Shown here: piece by piece, positions 27,092-39,066 of the stretch
Layout of the letters: each line of letters starts with the position of its first letter
How positions within the stretch are numbered: position 1 is the first letter of the stretch
Origin: Elysia chlorotica
Taxonomy: Eukaryota; Mollusca; Gastropoda; Plakobranchidae
DNA: 64,000 bases
Reading direction: 5' to 3'
Assembly (NCBI GenBank): GCA_003991915.1
Contig: RQTK01000150.1
Location: forward strand, 194,722-258,721
Program-made: the position numbers and the translations under genes
Notes under the pieces: model-generated
What the model saw: the letters and a program-made list of their open reading frames with translations, nothing else
What the model was told of the DNA's origin: nothing
Database searches by the model: none

Positions 27092-30000
27092 CTGTGAGAT
27101 TTACAGAAAAACTTTATTTTGTTGAAACTTAATGACGAATGTAAAAACTTCTGATGTGACAAGGGTTAAAAAGAAGTAAAAGTTCCAGTAATTATTGCGA
27201 GGGAGGAAAAATGATTTGACAATGAAATTGTCAGATTTAGTTGTTTTTTTTTTATAAATTGCGTAAATGGTTGTATTTATACATGTTGGAATAATTTATG
27301 TAGCAATTTGGATTTAGATATTGTCATAAAAATGGATCTAAAGCATTAAATCTAGGGATCAAGAAAAGTGAATTTCTAGGATCTAGTAGGGGATAAAAAA
27401 AAGAGCAAAAAACAGAAGATAATAACATGTACAATTATATTATAAATATCTATTGGGCACTTAACTGTTTACTTTAATGTTCAATGATTAAACACAGGCA
27501 CAGACAGAAAGTAGAAATTGAGGGTAACGTAGTAGGTAGGCCCATTGGTGGAAAAAACACAGATTATAATAATTATTATAAAATATAATGGTACATTGTT
27601 TTGCTGGTCAAGAGTAATACACATATCCACACATACCTAATTTCTCTTCATTTTATCATGCTTGTCTTAATCTTTGCCTGGCTATTTCTCTCCAAGATGT
27701 TACCATTACAGTACATGTAGGCCTACTTAACAGCGGTTTAAAAATTGTGTTTACTGGGGATCTATCAAACAGCCTCTGTTGTTATGAAAATACAATTCTC
27801 TGTAATGGATCTTTATCCACATTGTTACCTCTCGGGAAGTCATAATTATAGATTAGGTCAAAATTTAAAACTGGTTTTTATTTAATTTTTGTTTCAAACA
27901 GTATGCCTATTGCAGTATATGCCTTCGCATATGAAATTAAGTTTCAAAGCTTTCATTTTTAGTGCAAACTAAAACTTAAAGATTGACAAGGTCTGAAATA
28001 GTATGTGTGTGTACAATATTATAGGTATCTCATAAAACCAAGATGAAAAGATGATCACTGACTTGTAAAGGAACCATGCATGTAATCTCTTTAGCTGTCT
28101 TGTTTAACTTTTTTTTTTGAACAATTGAATAAATTCTTTCAAGGACTCAAACCAAATATGGAATACTGTAACCTAAAACTGAAAGAAGCTGGAAAAGATA
28201 TTCAGTAGCAAGTAACCAAGATTTATACATTAATTGGTCTTCAATATTGCCTAACTTCCTTAAGTGTGATTTATCTTAAAGTTTTTGTCTTCAAGTCCCT
28301 GTCAGTAACTCAAGATTATAAGTTTCTTCCTTTAAAGATTCTAGATTTACAACTCCTGATAGATGAAGAGCTTTCATAGCCAGTAACAACAATCACACTT
28401 CTATTATTTCAGATCAATGTTATTTCAGCCCATTGGTTCAAATGTGAATTTTAATTGCAAAACCAATCTGTTAAATTTATAATTTGACCAAGCTGTTCTC
28501 ATGAGCTTAGGGTACAGAATCATGTTCATTTAAGAATTCAATAAATATCTAGTGCTAACCTGCTCTACTTTTCTTCAGCCGATCTTCAATCTCATCAAAG
28601 ATTTTCTCCAATGATTGAAGCTCTTTTTCAACTTTTTCTATATCTAAACCTTCTGCATCCTGCTTTGCTTTCACAATTTCTATCTTTTTGTCCACAACAT
28701 CTGCCAGCTCAGGATTAGAGGCCTTTACTTTCAACAATCGTTTAATTGCAGCGTCTGACTTTTTAACCCAACCTGCAGGAAAGAAATAGAGAGAGAGAGA
28801 GAGACATTCATAAACGGGCAAAGCATTGAACGTAAAAAATATAAGCTGATGCCGTAAATTGCTTAACCCTAGTTGTATACTGGTGGGTACAAAACCACCC
28901 CATGCTTTTTTTTTCTAATTTTTTTTTTTTTTAAATGAAATCAATCTGAATCAATCTGTAATGTAAATAAGGAATTTTATTTGAAATTCTATGTAATACT
29001 CTTTGGATTTGAAACTTAACGTCCATTTGACTTATAAAACGTGGGGACCCATAGGGAACCCATGATGGACTGACAAGGATACAAAACATGACATGCCATA
29101 GAGGTTAAACTATCTAAATTTATCTGTAAAAAATCTACTACATGTAGCTCTAGAAGAAGAAAGACAAGAAGAGTGCATTTTACAAGTTTCCAAAAGAATC
29201 ACTATACAGTCATAAATGTGCAATAGAGACACAACTTCAATATAGCAAATGACTTTTTAAATGTGTTTTCTTACATAACAGATCAACCACAATCCCTACC
29301 AATGCATCTAAATTAGAGGTTGTTTATACATTGATAATTTACTCATGGATGAAATAATTAATTTTTTTACTCCTTCTACCTTCACCACCACTCGTAGGTG
29401 AAAAACACCCAGGCTGTGAAAAATATGTGTAATTCTTTTAATTGGTCCCAATTATAAGATAAAACCAATATGTATTCCTCAATTTTTTGTTTTATGCTTC
29501 TGTGTTGTTCATTAAAAAAAAAAAGTATTGATTTTTTGTACATTTTTTTCTGAACCATATGAATTCATTGAAGTTAATCGATTTGTGTGTGAAAAACACT
29601 CGTAAATAAATTCGGCAATGGTAACACTCTCTCTCGCTTTCTCCCGTTCTCTATCCCTTTCTCTCTCTTTCCCTCCCTCCATCTTCCTTAAAAGGTATAG
29701 TAGACTGTTTATGTCCGTGCTCGTGCTCCTGCCCCTCGTCGCTCTACTTTTTCTCCCTCCTGCTCCTCCTCCTTATGCTTTTCCTCCATCTTATTACTTC
29801 GTCTTGCTCCTCCTCCCTCCTGCTCCTCCATCTGCTCTTCCTCCCTCGTGCTCCTCCTACCGTCTCTTCTTCCCTTTTGCCCCTCCTCCCTCAACTTTTC
29901 CTCCCTCCTGCTCTTCCTCCCTCCTCCTCCTCCCTATCCACCTCCTTCTGCCACTGCTCTTCCTGTTGTTCCTCTCCCTGCTCATGGTTCTCTTCTTCCT

Positions 30001-33000
30001 CCTACTGTTCCTTCTGCTGCTCCTTTTCCTCTTCTAGCTCCCCTTCCTGGTGCTTTTCCTCTTCCTCCTCATGCTCCTATCCTCATACTACTGTTCATCC
30101 TGCTAATCTTCCTCTTCTTGCACATCAATATTGCATTATTTCATTTTATTCCTGTTCTTCTTTTTCATTTTATTCTTCTTCTTTTTCCTCCTTTTTCTTT
30201 TCTTTGCAAGATCCATAGATAGCGAATATACATGTACTACGATGTAGAAAGATAGAATGACAGCAAAGATGTCAAGGATGGTAAAAACATTCCTTGTGAT
30301 AAGCCTTGATGGACATAAAAAAATAATTTTACTTGTACAGAGAAACAGAGAGATGGATAAAAATATGGATAAATAGACAGATAAGTAAATTGATTGATAG
30401 CTAGATTTATAGATCTTTGCACTTTTTACGTAACTATTTTCCAACACATGCAATATGTTTTTTAATCCTTTTTAGGGTCACTGAGTGAAAAATAGGCAAG
30501 AGTGGTTTACTGCTAAAAAAAAAAACAATGACGCCAGTGACCTTGCTTTTTTTTCTCTCTTTATAGCTCATCATACAAATAACGAGTGGCGGTGAAGGTT
30601 AAATGACTAAATCTATGCAACCAAAGACCAAGCTCCCTATTCTTGACATAGCAAAAATTTTTAAACAATTACATTTATTTCTACAAGTCATTCTATAATA
30701 ATTTACTGCTCATTTTATTCAAATATAATGCACCTTCTTTTGTAATGCTATACACTGGTGGTAATTCAAGCTTCTCACAAACAAGCTCTGGATTGGTAAT
30801 TGTACCAAATGTTACAAGGAAAATGTTTATTTCAGAGAATTTTTGCCTCCAGTACTGGACCAAGTTTCCCTCTGCAGTGCTCGGATCAGGAACAAGTTGT
30901 GGCCCTGTGAAAAAGATAACATTTTACTCACATGGAAAAAAAGCATTAAAATTTTGAATACCCTCATTATCCCTGAATTAGCAAAAAATATCAACTCTGC
31001 ATGCATAGCCACTGTTAAAAATGTTACTTATGTAAGTATTGGAACTTGCAATTTGCAACGTTGACTCGATAAAGTGGGTCCCTGTTGCAGGTAAATTGGT
31101 GAATAATTATAAATCATGTAGACTCGGACATACTAACATGTCAACATTAACAAAAAAATAAATACTAGAAATCCTTTGTAGAAACGTAATAATTTAACTT
31201 TATTAATAAATACCCTGGCTAAGGATTAATAATACAACTCAAAAATGTCTAGATCTAAACCAGTACATGACAAAATAATCTAGATCTATGCTGGATCTGA
31301 ACAACAGCAAATTACCAGTGTTCACTGCAGCAAGATGTTACAACACGATCAGAAGTATAAACACTCCTCTCTACAAAAAACCTCACTCAATCCCTCTATC
31401 CATCTATATCGCGCTCCACTATTATATACACAGAACACAGATCTAGAAATCTCTAGGTTCATTTACTTTACTGAAGAAAATTCTAGAAAAAGTACAGCCT
31501 CTAGATGACATAATTTTTCATTAAAACTACTCATGCCCTCTCTTTTTAATCAAACTCGAGTAGTTTCTAGAACCTTCTAGTTAGGTCTAGCCTCCAAGCC
31601 TGTAACAGCTGATTTGGTGAATACTTCTTACGGTACATGCTAGCGTACACGTAAACTATGTCACACAATTTTTTAGAGACATGCCTCAACCAGGTAGCTT
31701 GATTACAAGGATGGGCAATAATTATTTAGTCCAATTTGCCTTCAATTTGTCAGCTGGTTATTTAGAAATACCAATGCGTTGTAAGGTCTTACTTATTGCA
31801 TCCAGCATTTACTCTTCTAGTCATAGCAATAATCAGATTTTTAAACTTAAAGAGAAAACAAATGAATATGATTTTTTTCCCCCGCCTCTAAACCTAGCTG
31901 ATTTAGAATGACTATTGTACCGTTATCATGTCCATGAACTTTGTGTGGATTATTCATGACATAGTTGGTGTAATTCGTCAAATTCTCATCAGCATGTCCA
32001 GTTTGTCCACTTATCAGATGTCTTCTGTTATTTTGTGCATATCAACCATGGCAACGACAGGTCTAAACAGATTAAACCCTCCAAAAACATAGAATGAACC
32101 ATGCCACAGTTAAGTTACTAAGTCTATCTATCAGCCTAAGAGCAAAACAATGACAAACGAACAAACTGATCATCTTTGATTGAATGTAAGAATTTCAATT
32201 GGTTGTTAAATAATGCTTAAGTTAAATGTGTTTAGGCTGCCATAATTATGAGAGCCCAGGTTTTAAAGTCTTTTGCGTTATCAACATTGGCAGAGCATGT
32301 TGAAAACACTACATGCATTATATTTACTCTTCTGATTGACAGCGGGCCTGCCCAAGAAGAAAAAATTTTTAGACATCGGTGATCACAATGTATAAATTAC
32401 TATGATCTTTGCTGATCATCACAGACAAATTCCATTAGCAATTTTTTGTTTTGTTTCATTTCTCCAGGCTGTAATTCTAAAGCTTCATCAGATTAGCCTC
32501 AGAAGTATTATATCTTAGAATTGTTGTGAATAAAAATTGTTAAAACATATCAATAAAGTAGAACATTAGCATTTCTGATAACACTTCCTTTGTCACACAA
32601 TTTCTATTAAAACATAAACATGCATGAATTTCTAAACAATTTGTCTCAAAATCCATTTCAAAAGAGTCGAATATGTTTGGTCATTTTTAGTTTCTAAAGA
32701 TCCTGATTTTCAGCAGAACAAAATGGGATGAAATTATTCCTTCAATTCCTCTTAGTCATAAGAATTACTTTAAAATTTTGCTTTTCAAACTTAAAATAAC
32801 CAAGCCGCATGATTCAACAGACCATAAAAGTAAATAAAAATTTGTGTTTGGACTAGCTTACATTGCAATAATTAATGGAACTAGGATAGGAGGAAGTAGT
32901 CACCATTCTTGAGCTTGTCTACTGCCTCCACAATGACATCGGATTCTGAAATGAAGCTTTCGCCAATTTGCAGAACTGGTACCAATCCAGCTGGGTTAAC

Positions 33001-33093
33001 CTTAAGATACCAACTTTGGTTCTGCTCTCCCTCAGTTATGTTCACGATAGTTCTCTTAAAATCAAGCTGTTTCTCGTCCAAAGCCATCAGCGC
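26989..33093 (-). CDS. GDAP1: GDAP1-like glutathione-transferase-fold protein, partial
   Basis: Family knowledge: GDAP1 proteins are GST-fold proteins of the mitochondrial outer membrane linked to fission and redox balance; human GDAP1 is a Charcot-Marie-Tooth gene. Seen: four exons, 33093-32904, 30904-30734, 28772-28560 and 27091-26989, all phase-compatible. The first ends the thioredoxin-like domain with NPAGLVPVLQIGESFISESD (cis-Pro VPVL and the ES pair that bind glutathione in GSTs). The third carries the long helical insertion typical of GDAP1 (KVEKELQSLEKIFDEIEDRL). The fourth has HWLCGPNFTAPDITLTMLLG, the GST-C core (GDAP1: WLCGESFTLADVSLAVTLHR). The first exon with the start and the C-terminal membrane-anchor exon were not found. 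They may lie in 33.1-41.5 kb and 17-27 kb or be too diverged. A GST of another class is less likely given the helical insertion. Confidence 0.82.
28560..28772 (-). CDS. GDAP1: GDAP1-like exon, helical insertion
   Basis: 213 nt, GWVKKSDAAIKRLLKVKASN through VEKELQSLEKIFDEIEDRLK; acceptor TTTCCTGCAG, donor GTTAGC. Lysine/glutamate-rich amphipathic helices, as in the GDAP1 alpha4-alpha5 loop. Confidence 0.88.
29618..30215. repeat. 600-bp polypyrimidine/polypurine tract
   Basis: Plus strand almost wholly C and T (CTCCTCCCTCCTGCTCCTCC type motifs), minus strand purine. Located in the intron between GDAP1-like exons 30734 and 28772. Open frames in it are compositional. Confidence 0.93.
30734..30904 (-). 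CDS. GDAP1: GDAP1-like exon, domain linker
   Basis: 171 nt, GPQLVPDPSTAEGNLVQYWR, KFSEINIFLVTFGTITNPEL and PPVYSITKE; acceptor TTTTTCACAG, donor GTGCAT. It joins with phase 1 on both sides. It is equivalent to the LMPD... start of the C-terminal domain in GDAP1. Confidence 0.85.
32904..33093 (-). CDS. GDAP1: GDAP1-like exon, GST-N part
   Basis: 190 nt, ALMALDEKQLDFKRTIVNIT, then WYLKVNPAGLVPVLQIGES and SDVIVEAVDKLKN; acceptor TTGTCTCAG, donor GTGACT. It begins inside helix 1 of the thioredoxin fold, so an upstream exon with the first beta strand must exist. Confidence 0.88.
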
Positions 33094-33274
33094 CTGAGAC
33101 AAAACAAAGGGAGGGAGGAAGGGTGATGATAATATTAATCAGGTCGTGATTATTGTCATTGAGTGTACCGTTTTATTTTAATTATCAAGCTTTTTAATCA
33201 ACAAAATCTTTTCAAATTCCATATCATCCTTTTTATGTGTAAAATATTGTATTACTTAGATAAATAAAAAGACA

Positions 33275-33362
33275 AAAAAGGCATTATGAGACACACAAAA
33301 AAAGACATTATGAGACACACAAAAAAAGACATTATGAGACACACAAAAAAAGACATTATGAC
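33275..33362. repeat. 24-bp tandem repeat, 4 copies
   Basis: GACATTATGAGACACACAAA AAAA repeated four times with one G/A variant at the start. Confidence 0.93.
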
Positions 33363-35835
33363 CCTATTCTCAAAAAGTCAAAGAACAGATGAGTTTTTTT
33401 TTTGACAAAATACATATTCCAAATACTCCTTATTTTACTCACAATGTAAATATCAATAGGTTATTCGCAGTTGACCATTGAATTAAAATGGACAAGAAAA
33501 TAAGCCTTTATCTTTGACTCTACTGTTTATAGAACACAGAGCCTGCAAAAACAGTTAATAGAAGTTAATAGATCATATCATTTTTATTTGAGGAACCTTC
33601 TAAATGAGCCTTGTTTCCTCATCACTCTAAGAACTAAAAGAGCAGCATCACAGCTATGTATGCCTGTAGCAGTTTTATACACACGCAAAAATTAGAGTGC
33701 TTAGATAAAAACTTAATACATCATGTATACCAGTATAATTATGATGTTCACTACTTGATTGTAAAACAAAGTATTTGTTTTTCGGAATTTCAAAATACAT
33801 AATAAAATCTGCTTAAGATTGTGCAGCTATTATCTTACTGGAGATTTCTGTCAAGAAGCTTTTTTTACTCAAATTATACAAGACAGTTATAATTAGGTAG
33901 TTTTGTATTGAATGTACAAAGGATCTATCATGTGGTACAAAAGCAAAGCAACTAATCTAAAAAAATCAAAAATTTTACGAGCCATCTTTAATGATTTTTA
34001 TAAGTGTAACAGTAGAGCCATGTATCTCCATAAGGCTTAGCCTTTTGATTGTTTAAAATCAACATTACTTTTTAAAAGCATTCACAATTTCATTTTTTTT
34101 TTGTATTTTCCTTTTAAATGGAAAAAAATGGACATGCATCACTTTGCCTTTCCAAAGCAGCATAGGTACTAGATTTGTATCAAACCTTTTGTGAGGCAGA
34201 GGATGTGGGCCAGTAGAATAGTCGCAGATTTGGTGCCATTATAATGTATTGACTGTAAAGGTAAAAAAAAAAAATAATTATCAACATATTTTATAATCAC
34301 CGCTTTATTCTAGGAAAACAACAACATATCAAGTTTCATGAAATAGGTGATAACATTGCTTTTTTCATCAATTAGTAACTTTCTTTTTTTTAAATATAAA
34401 ACTAACACAAACTATTTTAATAAAAAAAATACAAAATTTCAAGTTTGTTTGGATCTCGATCTAGCAAGTACAATGAGAATTATAAGAATGCTGGTGATAC
34501 TCCTAGCTGTTTTAATTAATGAGGTGCAAAAAAGACTTTTATTCAATTCTCTACCAGTTCCTGCCATTCCAGTGACAGGTATGCACAGTGTGCAGGTATT
34601 CCACACGGAACACCTGTCAAGACAGCAATTGATTGTCACATAATGTAAGCAGCTGCAACATCACTTGGTCTCCTAAGCTCATTGGCCTTTATATCCTTTT
34701 GTTCGCAACTAAATTGTCGGATTTGGAGGAAATTTTACGCTGTGCCATTTGCTTCTCCAACAATGTTGTCTAATTTTCCTGCACCCGTGCGTCTTACATT
34801 CTAGATGCCTATTTTGTATTTCCTTTTCAGTCACTGTTTCCAGTTAAAATCAAATTCGTATACATCCTAGGTATAAAGAAAGACTTTTACTATGTTAAGA
34901 AAAGTAATAATGATGCACAACGTTTATAAATGCTTATTATTTAGACAGAAACTATACTGCATATGGCAAAATTTGGACTAAAATACTAGTCTACTTATAA
35001 TAGTGCGTATACATAGACTCAGACCAGGAATGATTGCTCAAGACAGTTGTACCGGAGGCTACCAATAAGCCAGCATGATCATAATGATTATCTAAAATTT
35101 CATCAGAATGTGTCATGACTGACATGCCTTGCCATGGCTATTGAAAATATCTAGATCACGAAGAGGTTACATTCTATTAGATCTAGATCTAGATCTAGTA
35201 TCCTGTCAACATTATAATATTTAATGCTACTCTTGTTGTTGTTTTTTTAGTTGGTTGTTGTTGTGGGTTTTTTTTATCGTTGCCGATAAATCTAGATTAG
35301 ATATATGGATCTTCAAGAAAGGCTCTATAAACTACCTTGAATAAAACCTCGGCCAATTTTAAGAACTGACAAACAGCTGATGTTGTATTGTAATGTATCG
35401 GTACGAACTTGACCCTACCTACTTTCACTTTCACTGCGGGGTCGAAGGTCACGTTTATTCAAATTTTGGAAGAAAGAGCAGCTAAATGAAATCAAATAAA
35501 TTTAACATTTTGTATGATATCGAATCTCTTTGTATGATATACATGTTATGGGAATTAATCTAATTAACTAATTGCTGATTGTAGGGGAAAAAATATGTTC
35601 GGAGCCAAACATGAATTTAAGAGATCAACTGCATAACAGCGATCGGCGTAGAAAACATTCTTTAATGTTTTAAGAATTCCCAAATGCTGTCTCGGAAAAA
35701 GTCGTTTATTATTACTGGCTGTTCTACAGGATATGAAAGCCTCTATACATCTTTTTCACAAATTATATTTCAATTTGAAATCTTTCAGTCAAAACCAAGC
35801 AGGAAAAACATGACGGGTATATATAGCACTATGCT
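33363..35835. other. Intergenic or 5' intron of GDAP1-like gene, nothing assigned
   Basis: No exon, RNA or element recognised. Contains a short AGATCTAGATCT run near 35180. The missing first GDAP1-like exon may be here. Confidence 0.35.
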
Positions 35836-36999
35836 TTAACAGGGTCGGATCGTTTTGAGTCTGACCCATACATAGCATACCGTATCATAAAAGATAAAAC
35901 TTCAACAATACTTACTATACGGTTTGCAGTTGTTATCAGCTTTGACACACTATATGTAGCCTTTCTATCAGTGTGACAATTTCTTCATTGACTATGAACT
36001 GATGCAAAAGTGAAACACTTAAAAAATGTCACTTTTTGGCACATAACGACGCAACAAAAGGTTCATCCCAACTGAGTTTCATGACCTGAAGCAGACAAAA
36101 AAAAGGATAACACTGGTCCGCTTTCCAAATCTGGAGCGAATAAAAATGACTGTGATTGTCATATCAATCTTGTATTCTGACTAAACCATTGTTACCAACA
36201 ATAAAAACAAAAAGTTGCCAGAAGTGTTGGCATACTAGCCACAAAGGGCGGCGTTGACAATATGGACTTTTATATAGCACAATCTGTCAGCACCAAACGA
36301 CAGCATTGGCCTATGGTATCTTTCACAACGTTCTGGATATCGCATCCATTGCGGCCCCAGTTGTCTACAGCTCAAAACAAGCCATGGAAAAAATGTCCAC
36401 AACTGATAATCAGCGAAAGTTTCAATTGAGCATCTGTCAAGATCTCATTCTGCCACAAATTGAACGACGCCAAGACTGCCAAAACAATTGACTTTTGCCA
36501 TGGACCTTGTTCTTGGCAACTACCCATTCGCAGCAAATATCAAGCCCTCCTCTGCTTCCAAAAGAAAGAGATGTGCACGGTGCTCTGGAAAACTTGATAA
36601 AAGGACATAATTATGTTTAGTGCAACAAATGTAACTTGCTTATGCAAAGAACATTCTGTTGCTACTTGTTCTGTTTGTTGCATCTAAAATAATTGTTTTT
36701 ATGGATTGAATTAGAATTGAATTTGCTTGTTACAGTACTTAAGTAATGCATTTTTGTGTTTTAATACCAGTGTAATGTTCAAAATAAAAGAACCTGAAGT
36801 TTGCCTATTGATGCCATTTGTCTATGTCACTGTGACTCATAATAGTATAAAAAAAAAAGAACATTTCCTCTATGTAGGTATATGGGCCGAAAAGACCTGA
36901 CAATGTACTAGGTTTAAGATTTAAGTGTTTCTCTCTTAAGTGGGTATGAGTCAGAAAGACCCGACCTTGTATTCGAATTAAGTCAAACAGTAGGGTTAA
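35836..36999 (+). mobile_element. Decayed piggyBac element with transposase C-terminal part
   Basis: Plus-strand pieces match piggyBac transposase (DDE_Tnp_1_7): FFIDYELMQK, then MSLFGT and RRNKRFIPTEFHDL (about 35970-36090), NNKNKKLPEVLAY and a GGVDNMD-like stretch (about 36195-36265), RQHWPMV, FHNVLDIASIAAPVVYSSKQ and LSICQDLILPQIERR (36297-36480), then the C-terminal cysteine cluster KRKRCARCSGKLDKRT (about 36558-36610) and further Cys/His codons to about 36690. Several stops and frame changes break it. The N-terminal two thirds are absent. TTAA occurs at 35836-35839 and, after GGG, at 36996-36999. AGGGTCGGATCGTTTTGAGT near the left end resembles the reverse complement of the right subterminal region (AAGGTCGGGTCTTTCTGACT). 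Confidence 0.82.
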
Positions 37000-38580
37000 A
37001 GCATGTTCACGATTGACATTTTCCCTATTCATACTAAAAAGTTTGACGGGCCTACGAAAAATACCTATCCTATTCCTTTTCCATCAAATTACATGTACAA
37101 TACTTAAGTTTCGCAAACCTTGCTGCCATATTGCACTACACAAGCACATTTTTTCGGAAAGTTTTTGAGCTGTTCTTTTCTCTCCTAACATTTTAAGGCA
37201 TGATTTTTGGTCAATGCAAATAAAAGAACGGGAAAGGCAGTAATGTTTCACATAAACCTATCCTATACTATAAGTTGTTTTCTTCCTTAATGTGTTGAAA
37301 AGGTGATCGGAAAATTGCTCACATCAACAAGTTGTCTTCAAATAAATAAAGCGAAGAGTTTTTGTTGTTGTTGTTTTTATGAAAGAGACGAGCATCATAA
37401 TATTTCACTGACAGTTATAGATAAGAATGAGCAAATTTTTTTCTATTCTATCTTTTTTCTATACACACTTTTTTTTCGTTTTTTTTTTTTAAATTTTAGA
37501 ATGGTAACTTCATAGATGACTAAAACGCATATTCCTTGACCAGACTAAACCTTTTATTCTCAAAAACTGAAAATAATCTTTCACAAGTCTCTACCATTTT
37601 AAAAATAACATAAAACAGACACATAAAGCACACTTTAGCAATATGTTTTGAGAAAATGAGAGTTTAAAATAGTGCATATTAAAATAAAATTTGACAAAAT
37701 TCTCCACAAATTCGACACTGATGCAATCCAAACCTCTATGCAAGGTAGCCCCTTATCAAACCACTTCTCCGCTCTTGCCTTGACAGGTTTTACTCTAAGT
37801 CTCATCATGTCAAAATATAAAAAAACAACAACACAGGGTTCAATACCAAGCAAACGAGAACAGACTGACTGACATAACTGTATAAAAATATTACCCTAAT
37901 TTATAGTAAATCACTGTCTGCAACAAGGGGAAGAGCAACACTGAGTGAAGATCTTTTGTGTTTACATCCTTGACAATGCTGGTCAATCTAATGCATAGTA
38001 CTGCAACAATACCATAGTGTCTTTTGTGCATGACTAGAAGCTTTTTGAGAAGTTGTACTTTTAAAAGCAGGGCATCTAACCAAAAGCAAGACATTTTGTA
38101 AATAACCTGTAGAATCTTTCAAATGACACATTTTTCATGCAATATGGGCACAAAAACATCATTTTTATCAGGTTTTCCAAATACATCAGGAACATAAATT
38201 GGGTAGTCAATAATCTAAAACCCAAATACTCCTTTAACTATTTTAAGGTGTCCCCTTGGTGATCTCTGATAAAGCGTGTTAAGGCAGCTGAATCGTAAAA
38301 AAGAGAGGGAAAAAAAAAACCGCAAAGACAAGAACGTATTGGAAACAGGTTAATACATATCATATAAAAACAGAAAACATTTTGGACCATTGATTATGTC
38401 ATTTTATTTTTTATTTATTGCTACACACCAAGCAGATACACATTTATTTCTTGCATTAAAAAAAGTAAAGAAAGGACTATAAAAAATTGCGTACACCATG
38501 AACACTACAAATGCAAGAATGCAAAAAGCTCATACATATACCAGCATGTTGTCAAATGTTTGCAATAATTATTCCAGTTC
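37000..38580. other. Intergenic, nothing assigned
   Basis: AT-rich sequence with T- and A-runs; no exon, RNA gene or recognisable element was found on either strand. Confidence 0.35.
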
Positions 38581-38583
38581 CGA

Positions 38584-39003
38584 CTTCATTACTTGATAAT
38601 AGAAAGGCATGGTGCAACGCGATTAGAGGGAGAGGAGATACAAATGTGTCGGAACACAACTTATAAAATCAAATGCGAAAATAAAGAGCTAAGTAATAAA
38701 AATAAATATAAATCATTGAACAAATGCACTCTAAAAAAATTGAAAGTTGAAAATAGTGTTGTAACAAAACAAAAAGTAATAAAAGTACTTCCAGTAGACT
38801 TCATTACCTGATAATAGAAAGGCATGGTGCAACGCGGAGAGGAGATAAAAATGTGTCGCAACACAACTTATAAAATCAAATGCGAAAATAAAGAGCTAAG
38901 TAATAAAAATAAATATAAATCATTGAACAAATGCACTCTAAAAAAATTGAAAGTTGAAAATAGTGTTGTAACAAAACAAAAAGTAATAAAAGTACTTCCA
39001 GTC
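38584..39003. repeat. 210-bp tandem duplication
   Basis: GACTTCATTACTTGATAATA through AAGTAATAAAAGTACTTCCA occurs twice back to back (38584-38797 and 38798-39003). Copy 2 lacks about 8 bp (ATTAGAGG) and has a few substitutions. Confidence 0.94.
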
Positions 39004-39066
39004 CCTAGAAATATTCATAACCTCATCATTCATAATTTGGTCAAGCAATATACAATCAAGACATAG

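Noticed and set aside
29618-30222. Ser/Pro/Leu-rich frames on plus and Glu-rich on minus
   Set aside because: Product of the polypyrimidine tract; no splice or start logic.
34347-34643. 98-codon plus-strand frame
   Set aside because: AT-rich, no domain and no splice context; typical chance frame.
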